DNA of 64,000 nucleotides from Streptomyces radiopugnans (GTDB lineage: Bacteria > Actinomycetota > Actinomycetes > Streptomycetales > Streptomycetaceae), in NCBI RefSeq assembly GCF_900110735.1, contig NZ_FOET01000003.1, positions 248,001 to 312,000 of the forward strand, in the 5' to 3' direction. Position numbers and translations under genes: made by a program. The notes beneath the pieces were generated by a model. That model had not been told where the DNA came from, searched no databases, and worked only from the letters and a program-made list of their open reading frames with translations. This document shows positions 1 to 10,618 of the stretch, piece by piece; within the stretch, counting starts at the first letter, position 1; the number at the start of each line of letters is the position of its first letter.

Positions 1-431
1 TCGATGACGCCGATGCCGTCCGGGCCGCGGTCGGTGAAGTCGCCCAGGAACCACAGCCGGGCGTTGCCCGCGATCCAGTGGTCCTCGGTGTCGATGAGCC
101 CCTGGTTCAGCAGGGCCGTGCGCAGCTCGTCCAGATAGCCGTGCACGTCGCCGACGACGTACAGCGGGCCCTGCTCGCCGCCGCCGGCGGCGGGGGAGGG
201 CGTGTCGACCAGTGTGGGGGTGGGGACCGCGGAGGCCGCGCCGATGACGGGCAGGTCGCGCTGGGTGGGGGTGTACCCCTCCGGACGCGGTTCGGCGGCA
301 TCCGGGGCCCCGGGACCCATCGCACCCGGACCCATCGCACCCGAATTCACCGGGCCCGGACCGACCACGCCCGAACCCGTCACGCCCGCGCCGTGCCACA
401 TGTCGGATCCCCGACCGGCCCCCAGAGTCAT
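1..431 (-). CDS. Metallophosphoesterase (calcineurin-like), 3' part outside window
   Basis: Calcineurin-type metallophosphoesterase, cut by the left edge of the window. The metal-binding motifs GDVHG (about residue 92) and GDFTDRG (about residue 129) are both present, so the dinuclear metal site typical of the family begins here; the GNHE and His motifs must lie beyond the edge. The first 60-70 residues are a Gly/Ala/Pro-rich tail, common in the Streptomyces versions. Several in-frame ATGs exist (446, 431, 401, 335, 320). I chose 431 because a GGAGGGG lies about 5 nt upstream. The substrate is not evident; Ser/Thr phosphatase-like and dinucleotide polyphosphate hydrolase activities both occur in the family. 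Confidence 0.8.
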   Translation of the reverse strand, partial: MTLGAGRGSDMWHGAGVTGSGVVGPGPVNSGAMGPGAMGPGAPDAAEPRPEGYTPTQRDLPVIGAASAVPTPTLVDTPSPAAGGGEQGPLYVVGDVHGYLDELRTALLNQGLIDTEDHWIAGNARLWFLGDFTDRGPDGIGVI

Positions 432-637
432 CGGCCCCTCCACCATCGCGCGCGCCTGCACCTGCCGGACCTCTCTCCGCCTCCCGCGGGTCGCCCCGTG
501 TCGAGAGCCGGTCCCGGTGTCGTGGGCCCATCATAGGAACGCAGGTCGCGCCTTGTGACGCACCCGGGGGACGGCAATTCGGACCGGGGTCGGACGGGAG
601 CCGGAGAGCGGCCGGTTCGCCCCGGAATGAACGGGCC

Positions 638-1756
638 CTAGGACCGGCCGCGGTCCTCGGGGGAGCGGGGGGCGCTCACCGTCGTCCGCGCCCGGCGGCG
701 CTGCGAGGACGTGCGGACGATCAGGTCGGTGGGCATGATCCGCTGGACGGGGCGGCCGCCGCCGGTGCCCTCGATGGCGTCGATCAGCAGCTGGACGACG
801 GTGCTGCCGATGCGCCCGGGTTTCAGCGACAGGGTGGTGATGGGCGGCTCGGTGCCGGCGTAGACGGCGGACTCGCTGCAGCACACCAGCAGCAGGTCGT
901 CGGGGACGCGCAGCCCGTACCGGCGGGCGGCGGCGAGCAGGTCGGTGCCGTTGGGGTCGAAGAGCCCGTACACGGCGTCGGGGCGGTCGGGCCGGGCCAG
1001 CAGTCTGTCGGCGGCGACGGCGCCCGCGCAGGGGTCGTGGGCCGGGTAGGCCTCGTACACCGGGTCCTGCCCGGCGCGCTCGCACCAGCGCAGGTAGGCC
1101 TTGGTGGACAGCCGGGTGTAGGTGTCGGTGCTGGTGCCGGTGAGCAGGCCGATGCGGCGGGCGCCGGCGGCGGCGAGATGGTCGAGCAGGCCGGTGACCG
1201 CGGCCTCGTGGTCGTTGTCGACCCAGGCGGTGACGGGCAGGTCGCCGCAGGGGCGGCCGTCGGAGACCACGGGGATGCCCTGGCGGACCAGTTCGGTGAC
1301 GACGGGGTCGCGGTCGGAGGGGTCGATGACGACGGTGCCGTCGAGGGCGACGTTGGACCAGACGTCGTAGGGGCTCTGCCGGGTGCTGCCGGGAAGGATC
1401 ACCAGGGCGTAGCCGCGGGCCAGGGCGGCGGAGGAGGCGGCGCGGGCCATCTCGGCGAAGTAGGCGAACTCGGTGAAGGTGAAGGGCTCCTCGCCGTAGG
1501 TCGTGACCGTCAGTCCGATCAGCCCCGACTTGCCGGTGCGGAGTGTGCGGGCCGCCGCGGAGGGGCGGTAGCCGAGCCGGTCGGCGACCTCGCGGACGTG
1601 GCGTCGGGTGGCGTCGGGCAGGCGGCCCTTGCCGTTGAGCGCGTCGGAGACGGTCGTGATCGAGACGCCGGCCGCCGCGGCCACGTCCCGGATGCCCGCC
1701 CGCCCCAGCCGACGGCCGTGGGCCCGGCCCACCTGGTGCTTCCCTGCTGCTGTCAT
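638..1756 (-). CDS. LacI-family transcriptional regulator
   Basis: A 372-residue LacI/GalR repressor. The N-terminal helix-turn-helix has the family pattern (IRDVAAAAGVSITTVSDALN, residues about 22-41) followed by the hinge segment RLGYRPSAAARTLRTGKSG. The remainder is a periplasmic-binding-protein-type effector domain of normal family length. No Shine-Dalgarno sequence is visible before the ATG, but a TAGTAT hexamer lies 9 nt upstream, so a leaderless mRNA is possible. The adjacent leftward gene is a metallophosphoesterase and the divergent gene is the hisC-like aminotransferase, so the context does not reveal the sugar or other ligand. Confidence 0.9.
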   Translation of the reverse strand: MTAAGKHQVGRAHGRRLGRAGIRDVAAAAGVSITTVSDALNGKGRLPDATRRHVREVADRLGYRPSAAARTLRTGKSGLIGLTVTTYGEEPFTFTEFAYFAEMARAASSAALARGYALVILPGSTRQSPYDVWSNVALDGTVVIDPSDRDPVVTELVRQGIPVVSDGRPCGDLPVTAWVDNDHEAAVTGLLDHLAAAGARRIGLLTGTSTDTYTRLSTKAYLRWCERAGQDPVYEAYPAHDPCAGAVAADRLLARPDRPDAVYGLFDPNGTDLLAAARRYGLRVPDDLLLVCCSESAVYAGTEPPITTLSLKPGRIGSTVVQLLIDAIEGTGGGRPVQRIMPTDLIVRTSSQRRRARTTVSAPRSPEDRGRS

Positions 1757-2129
1757 GGCGTGCTGATACTAGGGCCGCGCCGCGCCGTTTGCGGGGGTGT
1801 ACAGGACAACAGGAGAAGAGACGATTCTGCAAGCCAGATCAATGGTAACGACCATGGAAGAGGCGGTAGTTGAGCCACCGCCCCATCATTTCTGCGGATA
1901 CTTCACCGCTTGCTCCAGCAGAAGGGGGGATGTCTCAAAGCTGTCTCAACTCACCTCCACGGGTGATGCGCGCCAGGGAGCGCGCCACCGGCGCACGCTT
2001 CTGCGAATGCGCCCTTCTCGCCGGGCCCTACGCCGTTCCGGGGAATCCTTCTAAGGTGTGCAGCATTGGTGGTACGGGCGGCGGCACGGCCGCCCACGAC
2101 TGGCCCCGAAGGGTCGAGGAGGACCTGGC
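1757..2129. other. Intergenic region between LacI gene and hisC
   Basis: A 373-bp divergent gap with no convincing gene. It holds ATGGT-AACG-ACCAT (1842-1855), a 6-bp inverted repeat GGCGGT/ACCGCC (1862-1882) and an 8-bp direct repeat TGTCTCAA at 1931-1938 and 1942-1949, spaced by one helical turn. Any of these could be regulator sites for the two divergent genes. None matches an operator I can name. Confidence 0.5.
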
Positions 2130-3212
2130 ATGACGGAGATGGCCCCGAAACTGCGCGCGGTGCTGGAGGGGATCCCCACCTACAGGCCCGGTCGTCCGGC
2201 GGCCGCCGACGGCCCCGCCGCGTACAAGCTGTCCTCCAACGAGAACCCCTACCCGCCGCTGCCCGGGGTCCTGGAGGCCGCCACCGCCGCCGCCGGCTCC
2301 TTCCACCGCTACCCGGACATGGCCTGCGGCCTCCTGACGTCGGAGCTGTCGCACCGCTTCGGGGTGCCGATGAGCCACATCGCGACCGGCACCGGCTCCG
2401 TCGGCGTCGCCCAGCAGCTCCTCCAGGCCACCGCCGGCCCCGGCGACGAGGTGGTCTACGCCTGGCGCTCCTTCGAGGCGTACCCGATCATCACCCAGAT
2501 CTCCGGCGCGGCCTCCGTCCGGGTGCCGCTGGACGGCGACGAGAGGCACGACCTGGACGCGATGGCCGACGCCGTCACCGAGCGCACGCGCCTGGTCTTC
2601 GTCTGCAACCCCAACAACCCCACCGGCACCGCCGTCCGCCGCGCCGAGCTGGAGCGCTTCCTGGACCGCGTCCCCGGCGACGTGCTGGTCGTGTTGGACG
2701 AGGCGTACCGCGAGTTCGTCCGCGACGAGGAGATCCCGGACGGCATCGAGCTGTACCGCGACCGCCCGAACGTCTGCGTGCTGCGCACCTTCTCCAAGGC
2801 GTACGGCCTGGCCGGGCTGCGGGTCGGCTTCGCCGTCGCCCACGAGCCGGTGGCGGCGGCGCTGCGCAAGACGGCGGTGCCGTTCGGCGTGAGCCAGATC
2901 GCGCAGGACGCGGCGGTCGCCTCGCTGCGCAGCGAGGCCGCGCTGCTGGAGCGCGTGGACGCCCTGGTCGCCGAGCGGACCCGGGTGGTGCGCGAGCTGA
3001 CCGAGCAGGGCTGGACGGTTCCCGAGACGCAGGCGAACTTCGTCTGGCTGCGGCTGGGGGAGCGCACGGGCGACTTCGCCGCGGCCTGCGAGGCGGCGGG
3101 CGTGATGGTGCGGCCGTTCGCGGGCGAGGGGGTCCGCGTCACGATCGGCGAGACGGAGGCCAACGACCTCTTCCTCAAGGCCGCGCAGGACTTCCGCAAG
3201 GACGTGCGGTAA
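2130..3212 (+). CDS. hisC: Histidinol-phosphate aminotransferase-type PLP enzyme
   Basis: A 360-residue fold-type I PLP aminotransferase. The typical HisC segments are present: [16 protein letters not shown] near the N-terminus, the CNPNNPTGT motif, LDEAYREFV with the PLP Asp, and [15 protein letters not shown] with the Schiff-base lysine. It should transfer an amino group between glutamate and imidazole-acetol phosphate or, as in many second actinobacterial copies, an aromatic 2-oxo acid. No other histidine gene is nearby, which points to a second copy (often called hisC2 or pat). The start is ATG 2130 with GGAGG 8 nt upstream; upstream in-frame codons lack a ribosome site. A strong hairpin follows the gene. 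Confidence 0.9.
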   Translation: MTEMAPKLRAVLEGIPTYRPGRPAAADGPAAYKLSSNENPYPPLPGVLEAATAAAGSFHRYPDMACGLLTSELSHRFGVPMSHIATGTGSVGVAQQLLQATAGPGDEVVYAWRSFEAYPIITQISGAASVRVPLDGDERHDLDAMADAVTERTRLVFVCNPNNPTGTAVRRAELERFLDRVPGDVLVVLDEAYREFVRDEEIPDGIELYRDRPNVCVLRTFSKAYGLAGLRVGFAVAHEPVAAALRKTAVPFGVSQIAQDAAVASLRSEAALLERVDALVAERTRVVRELTEQGWTVPETQANFVWLRLGERTGDFAAACEAAGVMVRPFAGEGVRVTIGETEANDLFLKAAQDFRKDVR

Positions 3213-3260
3213 GGACCTCCAGCCCTCCCGGCCCGGGACCAAAGGCCCCCCGAACGGGAC

Positions 3261-3298
3261 GTTCATTCCCTCCCACCCCCCGGTGGGAGGGAATGAAC
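3261..3298. terminator. 17-bp perfect hairpin after hisC
   Basis: A perfect inverted repeat: arms 3261-3277 and 3282-3298 with a 4-nt C loop. It has no U tract, like many Streptomyces terminators. It separates hisC from the cyd operon and its Rex-type operator. Confidence 0.75.
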
Positions 3299-3323
3299 AT
3301 AAGTGCGTCATACTTCTTGTGAA

Positions 3324-3339
3324 TGTGAACGCATTCACG
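3324..3339 (+). promoter_or_regulatory. Rex operator (ROP) upstream of cydA
   Basis: TGTGAA-CGCA-TTCACG is a near-perfect inverted repeat matching the Rex operator consensus TGTGAANNNNTTCACA. In S. coelicolor the redox-sensing repressor Rex controls the cyd operon through such a site. It lies about 45 bp before the cydA GTG, suited to blocking a promoter when NADH/NAD+ is low. Confidence 0.85.
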
Positions 3340-3383
3340 AGCGCGTGTGCTACGTCACACCATGTCCACTTTGGGAGAATGCC

Positions 3384-4895
3384 GTGGACCTAGCTCTGGC
3401 CCCGGAGACCCTGGCGCGGTGGCAGTTCGGCATCACCACCGTCTACCACTTCCTCTTCGTCCCCCTGACCATCTCGCTCGCCGCCCTCACCGCCGGCCTC
3501 CAGACCGCCTGGGTGCGCACCGGCCGCAAGGTCTACCTCAGGGCGACGAAGTTCTGGGGCAAGCTGTTCCTGATCAACATCGCGATGGGTGTCGTCACCG
3601 GCATCGTGCAGGAGTTCCAGTTCGGCATGAACTGGTCCGACTACTCCCGCTTCGTCGGCGACGTCTTCGGGGCTCCCCTCGCCTTCGAGGCGCTGATCGC
3701 GTTCTTCTTCGAGTCCACCTTCATCGGCCTGTGGATCTTCGGCTGGGACAAGCTGCCGAAGAGGATCCACCTGGCCACCATCTGGATGGTCTCCATCGGC
3801 ACGGTCCTGTCCGCGTACTTCATCCTGGCCGCCAACTCCTGGATGCAGCACCCGGTCGGCTACCGCGTCGACCCCGAGTCCGGCCGCGCCGAACTCACCG
3901 ACTTCCTCGCCGTGCTCACCCAGAACACCGCCGTGGCGCAGTTCTTCCACACCATGACCGCCGCCTTCCTCACCGGCGGCGCCTTCATGGCCGGCATCGC
4001 CGCGTACCACCTGCTGCGCCGCCGCCACATCCCGGTGATGCGCACCTCGCTGCGCCTGGGCCTGGTCACCATGGTCGCCGCCGGAGCGCTCACCGCCGTC
4101 AGCGGCGACCACCTCGGCAAGATCATGTACGAGCAGCAGCCGATGAAGATGGCCGCCGCCGAGGCCCTGTGGGAGACCGAGGGGCCCGCGCCGTTCTCCG
4201 TCTTCGCCTACGGCGACGTCGACGAGGGCCACAACAAGGTCGCCGTCGAGATCCCCGGCCTGCTCTCCTTCCTCGCCCACAGCGACTTCTCCAGCCCCGT
4301 GCCCGGCATCAACGACACCAACGAGGCCCTCCAGGAGAAGTACGGCCCCGGCGACTACAGGCCCAACATCCCCGTCGCCTACTGGGGCTTCCGCTGGATG
4401 ATCGGCTTCGGCATGGCCTCCACGGCCCTCGGCGCCCTCGGCCTGTGGCTCACCCGCCGCCGCCTCCTCCTGGCCGAACACCACCGCACCACCGAGAACG
4501 AGGTCCCCAACCTCGCCCTCACCCCCACCCGCCTGCTCGGCCCCGCCCTCAGCCGCCGCTACTGGCAGCTCGCCTTCCTCACCCTCGGCTTCCCGCTCAT
4601 CGCCAACGCCTGGGGCTGGATCTTCACCGAGATGGGCCGCCAGCCCTGGGTCGTCTACGGCCTGCTGCGCACCTCCTCCGCCGTCTCCCCCGGCGTCTCC
4701 CAGCTCGAGGTGCTGATCTCGATGACCGTCTTCACCCTCCTGTACGCAGTCCTCGCCGTGATCGAGGTGAAGCTGCTGGCCAAGTACGTCAAGGCCGGGC
4801 CGCCCGAGCTCACCGAGACCGACCTCAATCCGCCCACCCGGATCGGCGGCCACGACAAGGACGACGCCGACCGCCCCATGGCCTTCTCCTACTAG
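3384..4895 (+). CDS. cydA: Cytochrome bd ubiquinol/menaquinol oxidase subunit I
   Basis: CydA, 503 residues, the heme-carrying subunit of cytochrome bd, which oxidises quinol at the membrane and reduces oxygen to water with high affinity. Visible hallmarks are the early helix WQFGITTVYHFLF with the heme-ligand His (residue 22), FFHTMTAAFLTGGAF with a second His ligand, and the quinol-site motif EMGRQPW. Hydrophobic helices run along the whole length. The start is GTG 3384, preceded by GGGAGA; an upstream in-frame ATG at 3303 would place the Rex operator inside the coding region, so I rejected it. First gene of cydA-cydB-cydCD, 20 bp before cydB; expected to be Rex-controlled. Confidence 0.96.
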   Translation: MDLALAPETLARWQFGITTVYHFLFVPLTISLAALTAGLQTAWVRTGRKVYLRATKFWGKLFLINIAMGVVTGIVQEFQFGMNWSDYSRFVGDVFGAPLAFEALIAFFFESTFIGLWIFGWDKLPKRIHLATIWMVSIGTVLSAYFILAANSWMQHPVGYRVDPESGRAELTDFLAVLTQNTAVAQFFHTMTAAFLTGGAFMAGIAAYHLLRRRHIPVMRTSLRLGLVTMVAAGALTAVSGDHLGKIMYEQQPMKMAAAEALWETEGPAPFSVFAYGDVDEGHNKVAVEIPGLLSFLAHSDFSSPVPGINDTNEALQEKYGPGDYRPNIPVAYWGFRWMIGFGMASTALGALGLWLTRRRLLLAEHHRTTENEVPNLALTPTRLLGPALSRRYWQLAFLTLGFPLIANAWGWIFTEMGRQPWVVYGLLRTSSAVSPGVSQLEVLISMTVFTLLYAVLAVIEVKLLAKYVKAGPPELTETDLNPPTRIGGHDKDDADRPMAFSY

Positions 4896-4915
4896 GTCCA
4901 ACCGAGGTTTCCCCG

Positions 4916-5961
<1,046 letters not shown>

Positions 5962-5965
<4 letters not shown>

Positions 5966-8900
5966 AGCCCGTCGACCCCCGCCTGCTCCGGTACGCCCGC
6001 ACCACCCGCGTCTTCCTCGCGGCCGCCGTGGTGCTGGGCCTGGCCGGAGCGGGCCTGGTCATCGCCCAGGCCATGCTCATCGCCGAGATCGTCGTACGGG
6101 CCTTCCAGCACCACACACCCCCCTCCGAACTCACCACCCCCCTCGCCCTCCTCGCCGCCGTCTCCCTGGGCCGCGCCCTGGTCTCCTGGCTCACCGAGCT
6201 GGCCGCCCACCGCTCCTCCGCCGCGGTCAAGTCCGAACTGCGCCTGCGCCTGCTCGCCCACGCCACCGCCCTCGGCCCCGCCCGCCTGGACAAGCCCACC
6301 GGCGAACTGGCCAACCTCGCCACCCGCGGCATCGACGCCCTCGACGACTACTTCGCCCGCTACCTCCCCCAGCTCGCGCTGGCCGTCGTCGTCCCCGCCG
6401 CCCTGATCGCGCGCATCTTCACCGACGACTGGATCTCGGCGGCGACCATCGCCGTCACCCTCCCCCTGATCCCGGTCTTCATGGTCCTGATCGGCTGGGC
6501 GACCCAGGCCCGCACGGACCGCCAGTGGCGCCTGCTGTCCCGCCTGTCCGGCCACTTCCTCGACGTCGTCGCGGGCCTGCCCACCCTCAAGGTCTTCGGC
6601 CGCGCCAAGGCCCAGGCGGAGAACATCCGCGCCATCACCGCCGACTACCGCCGCGCGACCCTGCGCACCCTGCGGATCGCGTTCCTCTCCTCCTTCGTCC
6701 TCGAACTGCTCTCGACGATCTCCGTCGCCCTCGTCGCGGTCGGCATCGGCATGCGCCTGGTCCACGGCGAACTCGACCTCTACACCGGCCTGGTCGTGCT
6801 GATCCTCGCCCCCGAGGCGTACCTCCCCCTGCGCCAGGTCGGCGTCCACTACCACGCCGCGGCCGAGGGCCTGTCCGCGGCGGAGGAGGTCTTCTCCACC
6901 CTCGAAAGCACCCCCGCCCCCACCGGCACCACCCCCGCCCCCGACGCGCGCACCGCGACCATCGCCCTCGACGGCCTCACCGTCCGCCACGAGGGCCGCA
7001 CCACCGACTCGCTGCCCCCCACCACCCTCACCGTGGCCCCCGGCGAGACCGTCGCCGTCACCGGCCCCTCCGGCGCCGGCAAGACGACACTGCTGAGCGC
7101 CCTCCTCGGCCTCACCACCCCCACCGCCGGCCGTATCACCGTCGGCGGCCGGGACCTGTCCGCCCTCGACCCGGCCACCTGGCACTCCCAGATCGCCTGG
7201 GTCCCCCAGCACCCCCACCTCTTCGCCGGGACGATCGCCGACAACGTCCGCCTGACCCGCCCCGGCGCCACCGACGCCGAAGTCCTGCGGGCCCTGACCG
7301 ACGCCGGAGCCCCCGACCTCTCCCCGCACACCGCCCTCGGCGAGGCGGGCGCCGGCCTCTCCGCCGGCCAGCGCCAGCGCGTCGCCCTCGCCCGCGCATT
7401 CCTCGCCGACCGCCCGGTCGTCCTCCTCGACGAACCCACCGCCGCCCTCGACGGCGCCACCGAAGCCCAGGTCGTCGACGCGATCGCCCGCCTCGCCCGC
7501 GACCGCACGGTCATCCTGATCGTCCACCGCCCCGCACTGCTCCCCCTCGCCGACCGCGTCGTCCGCCTCACCCCCACCGGCGCAACGGAGGTCACCCCAC
7601 CCGTCCCCGGCAGCGCGCCGGAGGGGACGGAGCCTTCCGCACGCCGGGCGGACCACCCTGCACCCGGACCGGCCGCGGCCCCCGCACGCCCCGCCCCCAC
7701 CGGCGCACCCGCCCCCCACCCCCTCACCCGCGTACGCCGCATCGCACGCCCCCTGCGCGGCCGCTTCGCACTCGCCCTGCTCCTCGGCTCCCTCGCGCTC
7801 CTCAGCGCCGTCGGCCTCATGGCCTCCTCCGGCTGGCTGATCTCCCGCGCCTCCCAGCAGCCGCCCGTGCTGTACCTGATGGTCGCCGTCACCGCGACCC
7901 GCGCCTTCGGCATCGGCCGCGCCGTCTTCCGCTACGCCGAGCGACTCGTCTCCCACGACGCCGTCTTCCGCGTCCTGGCCGACCTGCGCGTCACCGTCTA
8001 CCGCCGGCTGGAGCGCCTCGCCCCCGCCGGACTGCGCCACACCCGGCGCGGCGACCTGCTCGCCCGGCTCGTCGCCGACGTCGACACCCTCCAGGACTAC
8101 TTCCTGCGCTGGCTGCTCCCCGCCGCGGTCGCGGCCACCGTCTCCCTCTCGGCCACCGTCTTCACCGCGTGGCTCCTGCCCGAGGCGGGGGCGGCCCTCG
8201 CCGTCGGCCTCCTGACCGCCGGCGTCGCCGTCCCCGCGCTCGCCGCCGCCGTATCCCGCCGCACCGAGCGCCGCCTCGCGCCCGCCCGCGGCGAGCTGAC
8301 CGCCCGTACCGTCGACCTGCTCACCGGCACCGCCGAGCTGACCGTCGCCGGAGCGCTGCCCCGCCGTACCCGGGCCGTACGCGACGCCGACGCCGCCCTG
8401 ACCCGCCTGGCCGCCCGCAGCTCCGCCGTCACCGCGCTCGGCGGCGGGCTGTCCGCGCTCGCCGCCGGGCTCACCGTCACCGCGGCCGCCTGGTCGGGCG
8501 CCGCGGCCGTCCACGGGGGCCGGCTGGACGGCCTTCTCATGGCGGTGGTCGTGCTCACCCCGCTCGCCGCCTTCGAGGCGGTCTCCGGGATGCCGCTCGC
8601 CGCCCAGCACCGGCAGCGCACCCGCCGCTCCGCCGAACGCGTCCACGAGGTGATCGACGCGCCCGCCCCCGTACGCGAGCCGGAGGACCCCGCCCCGGCG
8701 CCCGCCGACCCGTTCCCCCTGGTCCTCACCGGCCTCACCGCCCGCCACCCGGGCCAGGACCGCCCGGCCCTGCGGGAGGTGGACCTGACCCTGACCCCCG
8801 GCCGGCGCGTCGCGGTCGTCGGCCCCTCCGGCTCGGGCAAGACCACCCTGGCCCACGTCCTGCTGCGCTTCCTCGACCCCGAGTCCGGCGGCTACACCCT

Positions 8901-9471
8901 CGGCGCGGGCGCCGCCGACGCCCTCGCCCTCGACCCCGACGCCGTACGCCGCCTCGTCGGCCTGTGCGCCCAGGACGCGCACATCTTCGACAGCTCCCTG
9001 CGCGAGAACCTCCGCCTGGCCAGGCCGCCGGCCACCGACGACGACCTCCACGCCGCCCTGGCCGCCGCCCGCCTCGACGACTGGGTCGGCGAGCTGCCCG
9101 ACGGCCTGGACACCCTCGTCGGCGAGTTCGGCGCGCGGCTCTCCGGCGGCCAGCGCCGGCGCCTGGCCCTGGCCCGCGCGCTGCTCGCCGACTTCCCCGT
9201 CCTCGTGCTGGACGAGCCCGCCGAGCACCTGGACCTGGCCACCGCGGACGCCCTGACCGCCGATCTGCTGGCCGCCACCGAGGGCCGCACCACCGTGCTG
9301 ATCACCCACCGGCTGGCCGGGCTGGAGGCGGTGGACGAGGTGGTCGTCCTCGACGGCGGCCGCGCCGTCCAGCGCGGCCCGTACGGGGAACTGGCCGCGG
9401 CGGACGGCCCCTTCCGGCGGATGCTGGAGCGGGAGCGGGCCACCGGGGAGCCGGTCGCGGCCCCGGGCTGA
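5962..9471 (+). CDS. cydCD: Fused thiol-reductant ABC exporter CydDC
   Basis: A single 1169-residue protein joining the two half-transporters that are separate (CydD and CydC) in E. coli. The CydDC complex exports cysteine/glutathione-type reductants and is needed to assemble cytochrome bd. First half: membrane domain, then Walker A GPSGAGKTT (about residue 368), signature LSAGQRQRV and Walker B VVLLDEPTAALD. Second half: membrane domain, Walker A GPSGSGKTT (about residue 954), signature LSGGQRRRL and Walker B VLVLDEPAEHLD. A Pro/Ala-rich linker (around residues 550-590) joins them. In the second Walker B stretch the residues after DEP are AEHLD rather than the usual TAALD. The stop codon lies inside the left arm of a terminator. 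Confidence 0.95.
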
Positions 9472-9510
9472 CGGGGCACCGGCCCGCGTGCCCCGTCAGC
9501 CCGGGGCCGC
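9457..9510. terminator. 23-bp perfect two-way terminator
   Basis: Arms 9457-9479 and 9488-9510 are exact inverse complements with an 8-nt loop. The left arm contains the last four codons and stop of cydCD; the right arm ends 2 bp before the stop of the convergent aldo/keto reductase. It probably ends transcription from both sides. Confidence 0.85.
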
Positions 9511-9512
9511 CC

Positions 9513-10454
9513 TCAGGCCGCCTCGTCCAGCCGCCGCCGCTGCCCCTCGTCCAGCCGCAGCTCCATCGCGTCGAACGCCTCGTCGAGCTGCTCGGTCCGG
9601 CTCACTCCGACGATCGGCACGACGGCAGGGTCCCCGCCGGTCAGCCATGCCAGTACCACCTGGTTCGCGGTGGCCCCGGTCTCGGCGGCCACCTCACCGA
9701 GCACGGCCAGGCGCCGTGTCGTGCCCGGGTGGTCGTAGTGCTCGGGCAGCGGGCGGTCGGGGCGGGTGTAGGAGCCCCACAGCAGCGAGGAGTAGGCCCA
9801 CAGGTCCACGTCCGGCTCGCTGCGCGCGTAGTCGAGCGACTCGGCGGTCGCGAGCCGGTGCCCGCTCTCGGGGAGGACGACCCCCGGCCGCGGCTGGACG
9901 TAGGAGTGCCGCAGCTGCAGGGCGGTCCAGCCCGCCACCCCCGCCGCACGGGCGATCGCGCGGCCGCGTTCCACGCGCCAGGCGGTGTGGTTGGAGGCGC
10001 CGAGCCGGCGGGCGAGCCCTTCCGAGACCACCTCGCCGAAGGCGCCGACGGTCTCCTCCAGGGGCACGTCGAGGTCCTCCGCGTGCGCCCAGTACAGGTC
10101 GATCCGCTCCGTGCCCAGCCGTCTCAGGCTCTCCCGCACCGCCGAGCGCACGGCGGGCGCCGACAGTCCCTCGGCGGACTCCGGCCACTTCCCCGGCACG
10201 GTCGGCTGCTGGCGCACCTTGGTGCTGATCAGCACCCGGTCGCGTACGCCGGGCCGGGCGGCCAGCCACCGGCCGATCACGGTCTCGCTCTGCCCGCCGA
10301 CGCCGGAGGGGTCCATCCAGAAGCTGTAGCAGTTGGCGGTGTCGATCCACCGCCCGCCCCGCTCGACGAAGCGGTCGAGCAGAGCCGTCGAGGTACCCGG
10401 GTCCAGCCGGGTGCCGAAGTCCATGGCGCCCAGGGCGAAATACGGTGTGCTCAC
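9513..10454 (-). CDS. Aldo/keto reductase
   Basis: An NAD(P)H-dependent aldo/keto reductase of 313 residues with a TIM-barrel pattern. The catalytic tetrad can be placed: Asp and Tyr in DTANCYSFW, Lys in LISTKV, and His in LYWAHAEDL. The family reduces carbonyls on sugars, aldehydes or steroids; this sequence resembles the general YghZ/YajO-like bacterial group, and the substrate cannot be told. The start is GTG 10454 with GAGAGG about 7 nt upstream. Further upstream the frame is low-complexity and has no ribosome site. It is the last gene of a leftward run. Confidence 0.88.
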   Translation of the reverse strand: MSTPYFALGAMDFGTRLDPGTSTALLDRFVERGGRWIDTANCYSFWMDPSGVGGQSETVIGRWLAARPGVRDRVLISTKVRQQPTVPGKWPESAEGLSAPAVRSAVRESLRRLGTERIDLYWAHAEDLDVPLEETVGAFGEVVSEGLARRLGASNHTAWRVERGRAIARAAGVAGWTALQLRHSYVQPRPGVVLPESGHRLATAESLDYARSEPDVDLWAYSSLLWGSYTRPDRPLPEHYDHPGTTRRLAVLGEVAAETGATANQVVLAWLTGGDPAVVPIVGVSRTEQLDEAFDAMELRLDEGQRRRLDEAA

Positions 10455-10562
10455 CGGCGGTCCTCTCGTCCGTGCGGCGTCACCGCCGCGCTCGGAGGCC
10501 CATGCTGGCGTCTGGAGAGCACTCCAGGGCAAGCGCCGCCGACGTGCGCACCGGAGTACCCC

Positions 10563-10592
10563 GCCGCCGGAACGTTCGCCGCCGGAACGTTC
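10563..10592. repeat. Tandem 15-bp repeat containing GGAACGTTC
   Basis: GCCGCCGGAACGTTC occurs twice head to tail in the 164-bp gap before the aldo/keto reductase. Each unit contains the palindromic core GAACGTTC, so the pair could be a double operator or simply a slippage repeat. Confidence 0.6.
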
Positions 10593-10618
10593 CCGCACCC
10601 CGTGCGCGCCCGCGGCCG

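Noticed and set aside
531..1832. 433-codon frame over the LacI gene
   Set aside because: Same strand, other frame: Arg/Pro/His-rich nonsense, while the 638-1756 frame has a full LacI domain set.
3303..3383. Upstream ATG as the cydA start
   Set aside because: The extra 27 residues are Cys/Arg-rich and unlike CydA, and they would overlap the Rex operator; GTG 3384 has a ribosome site.
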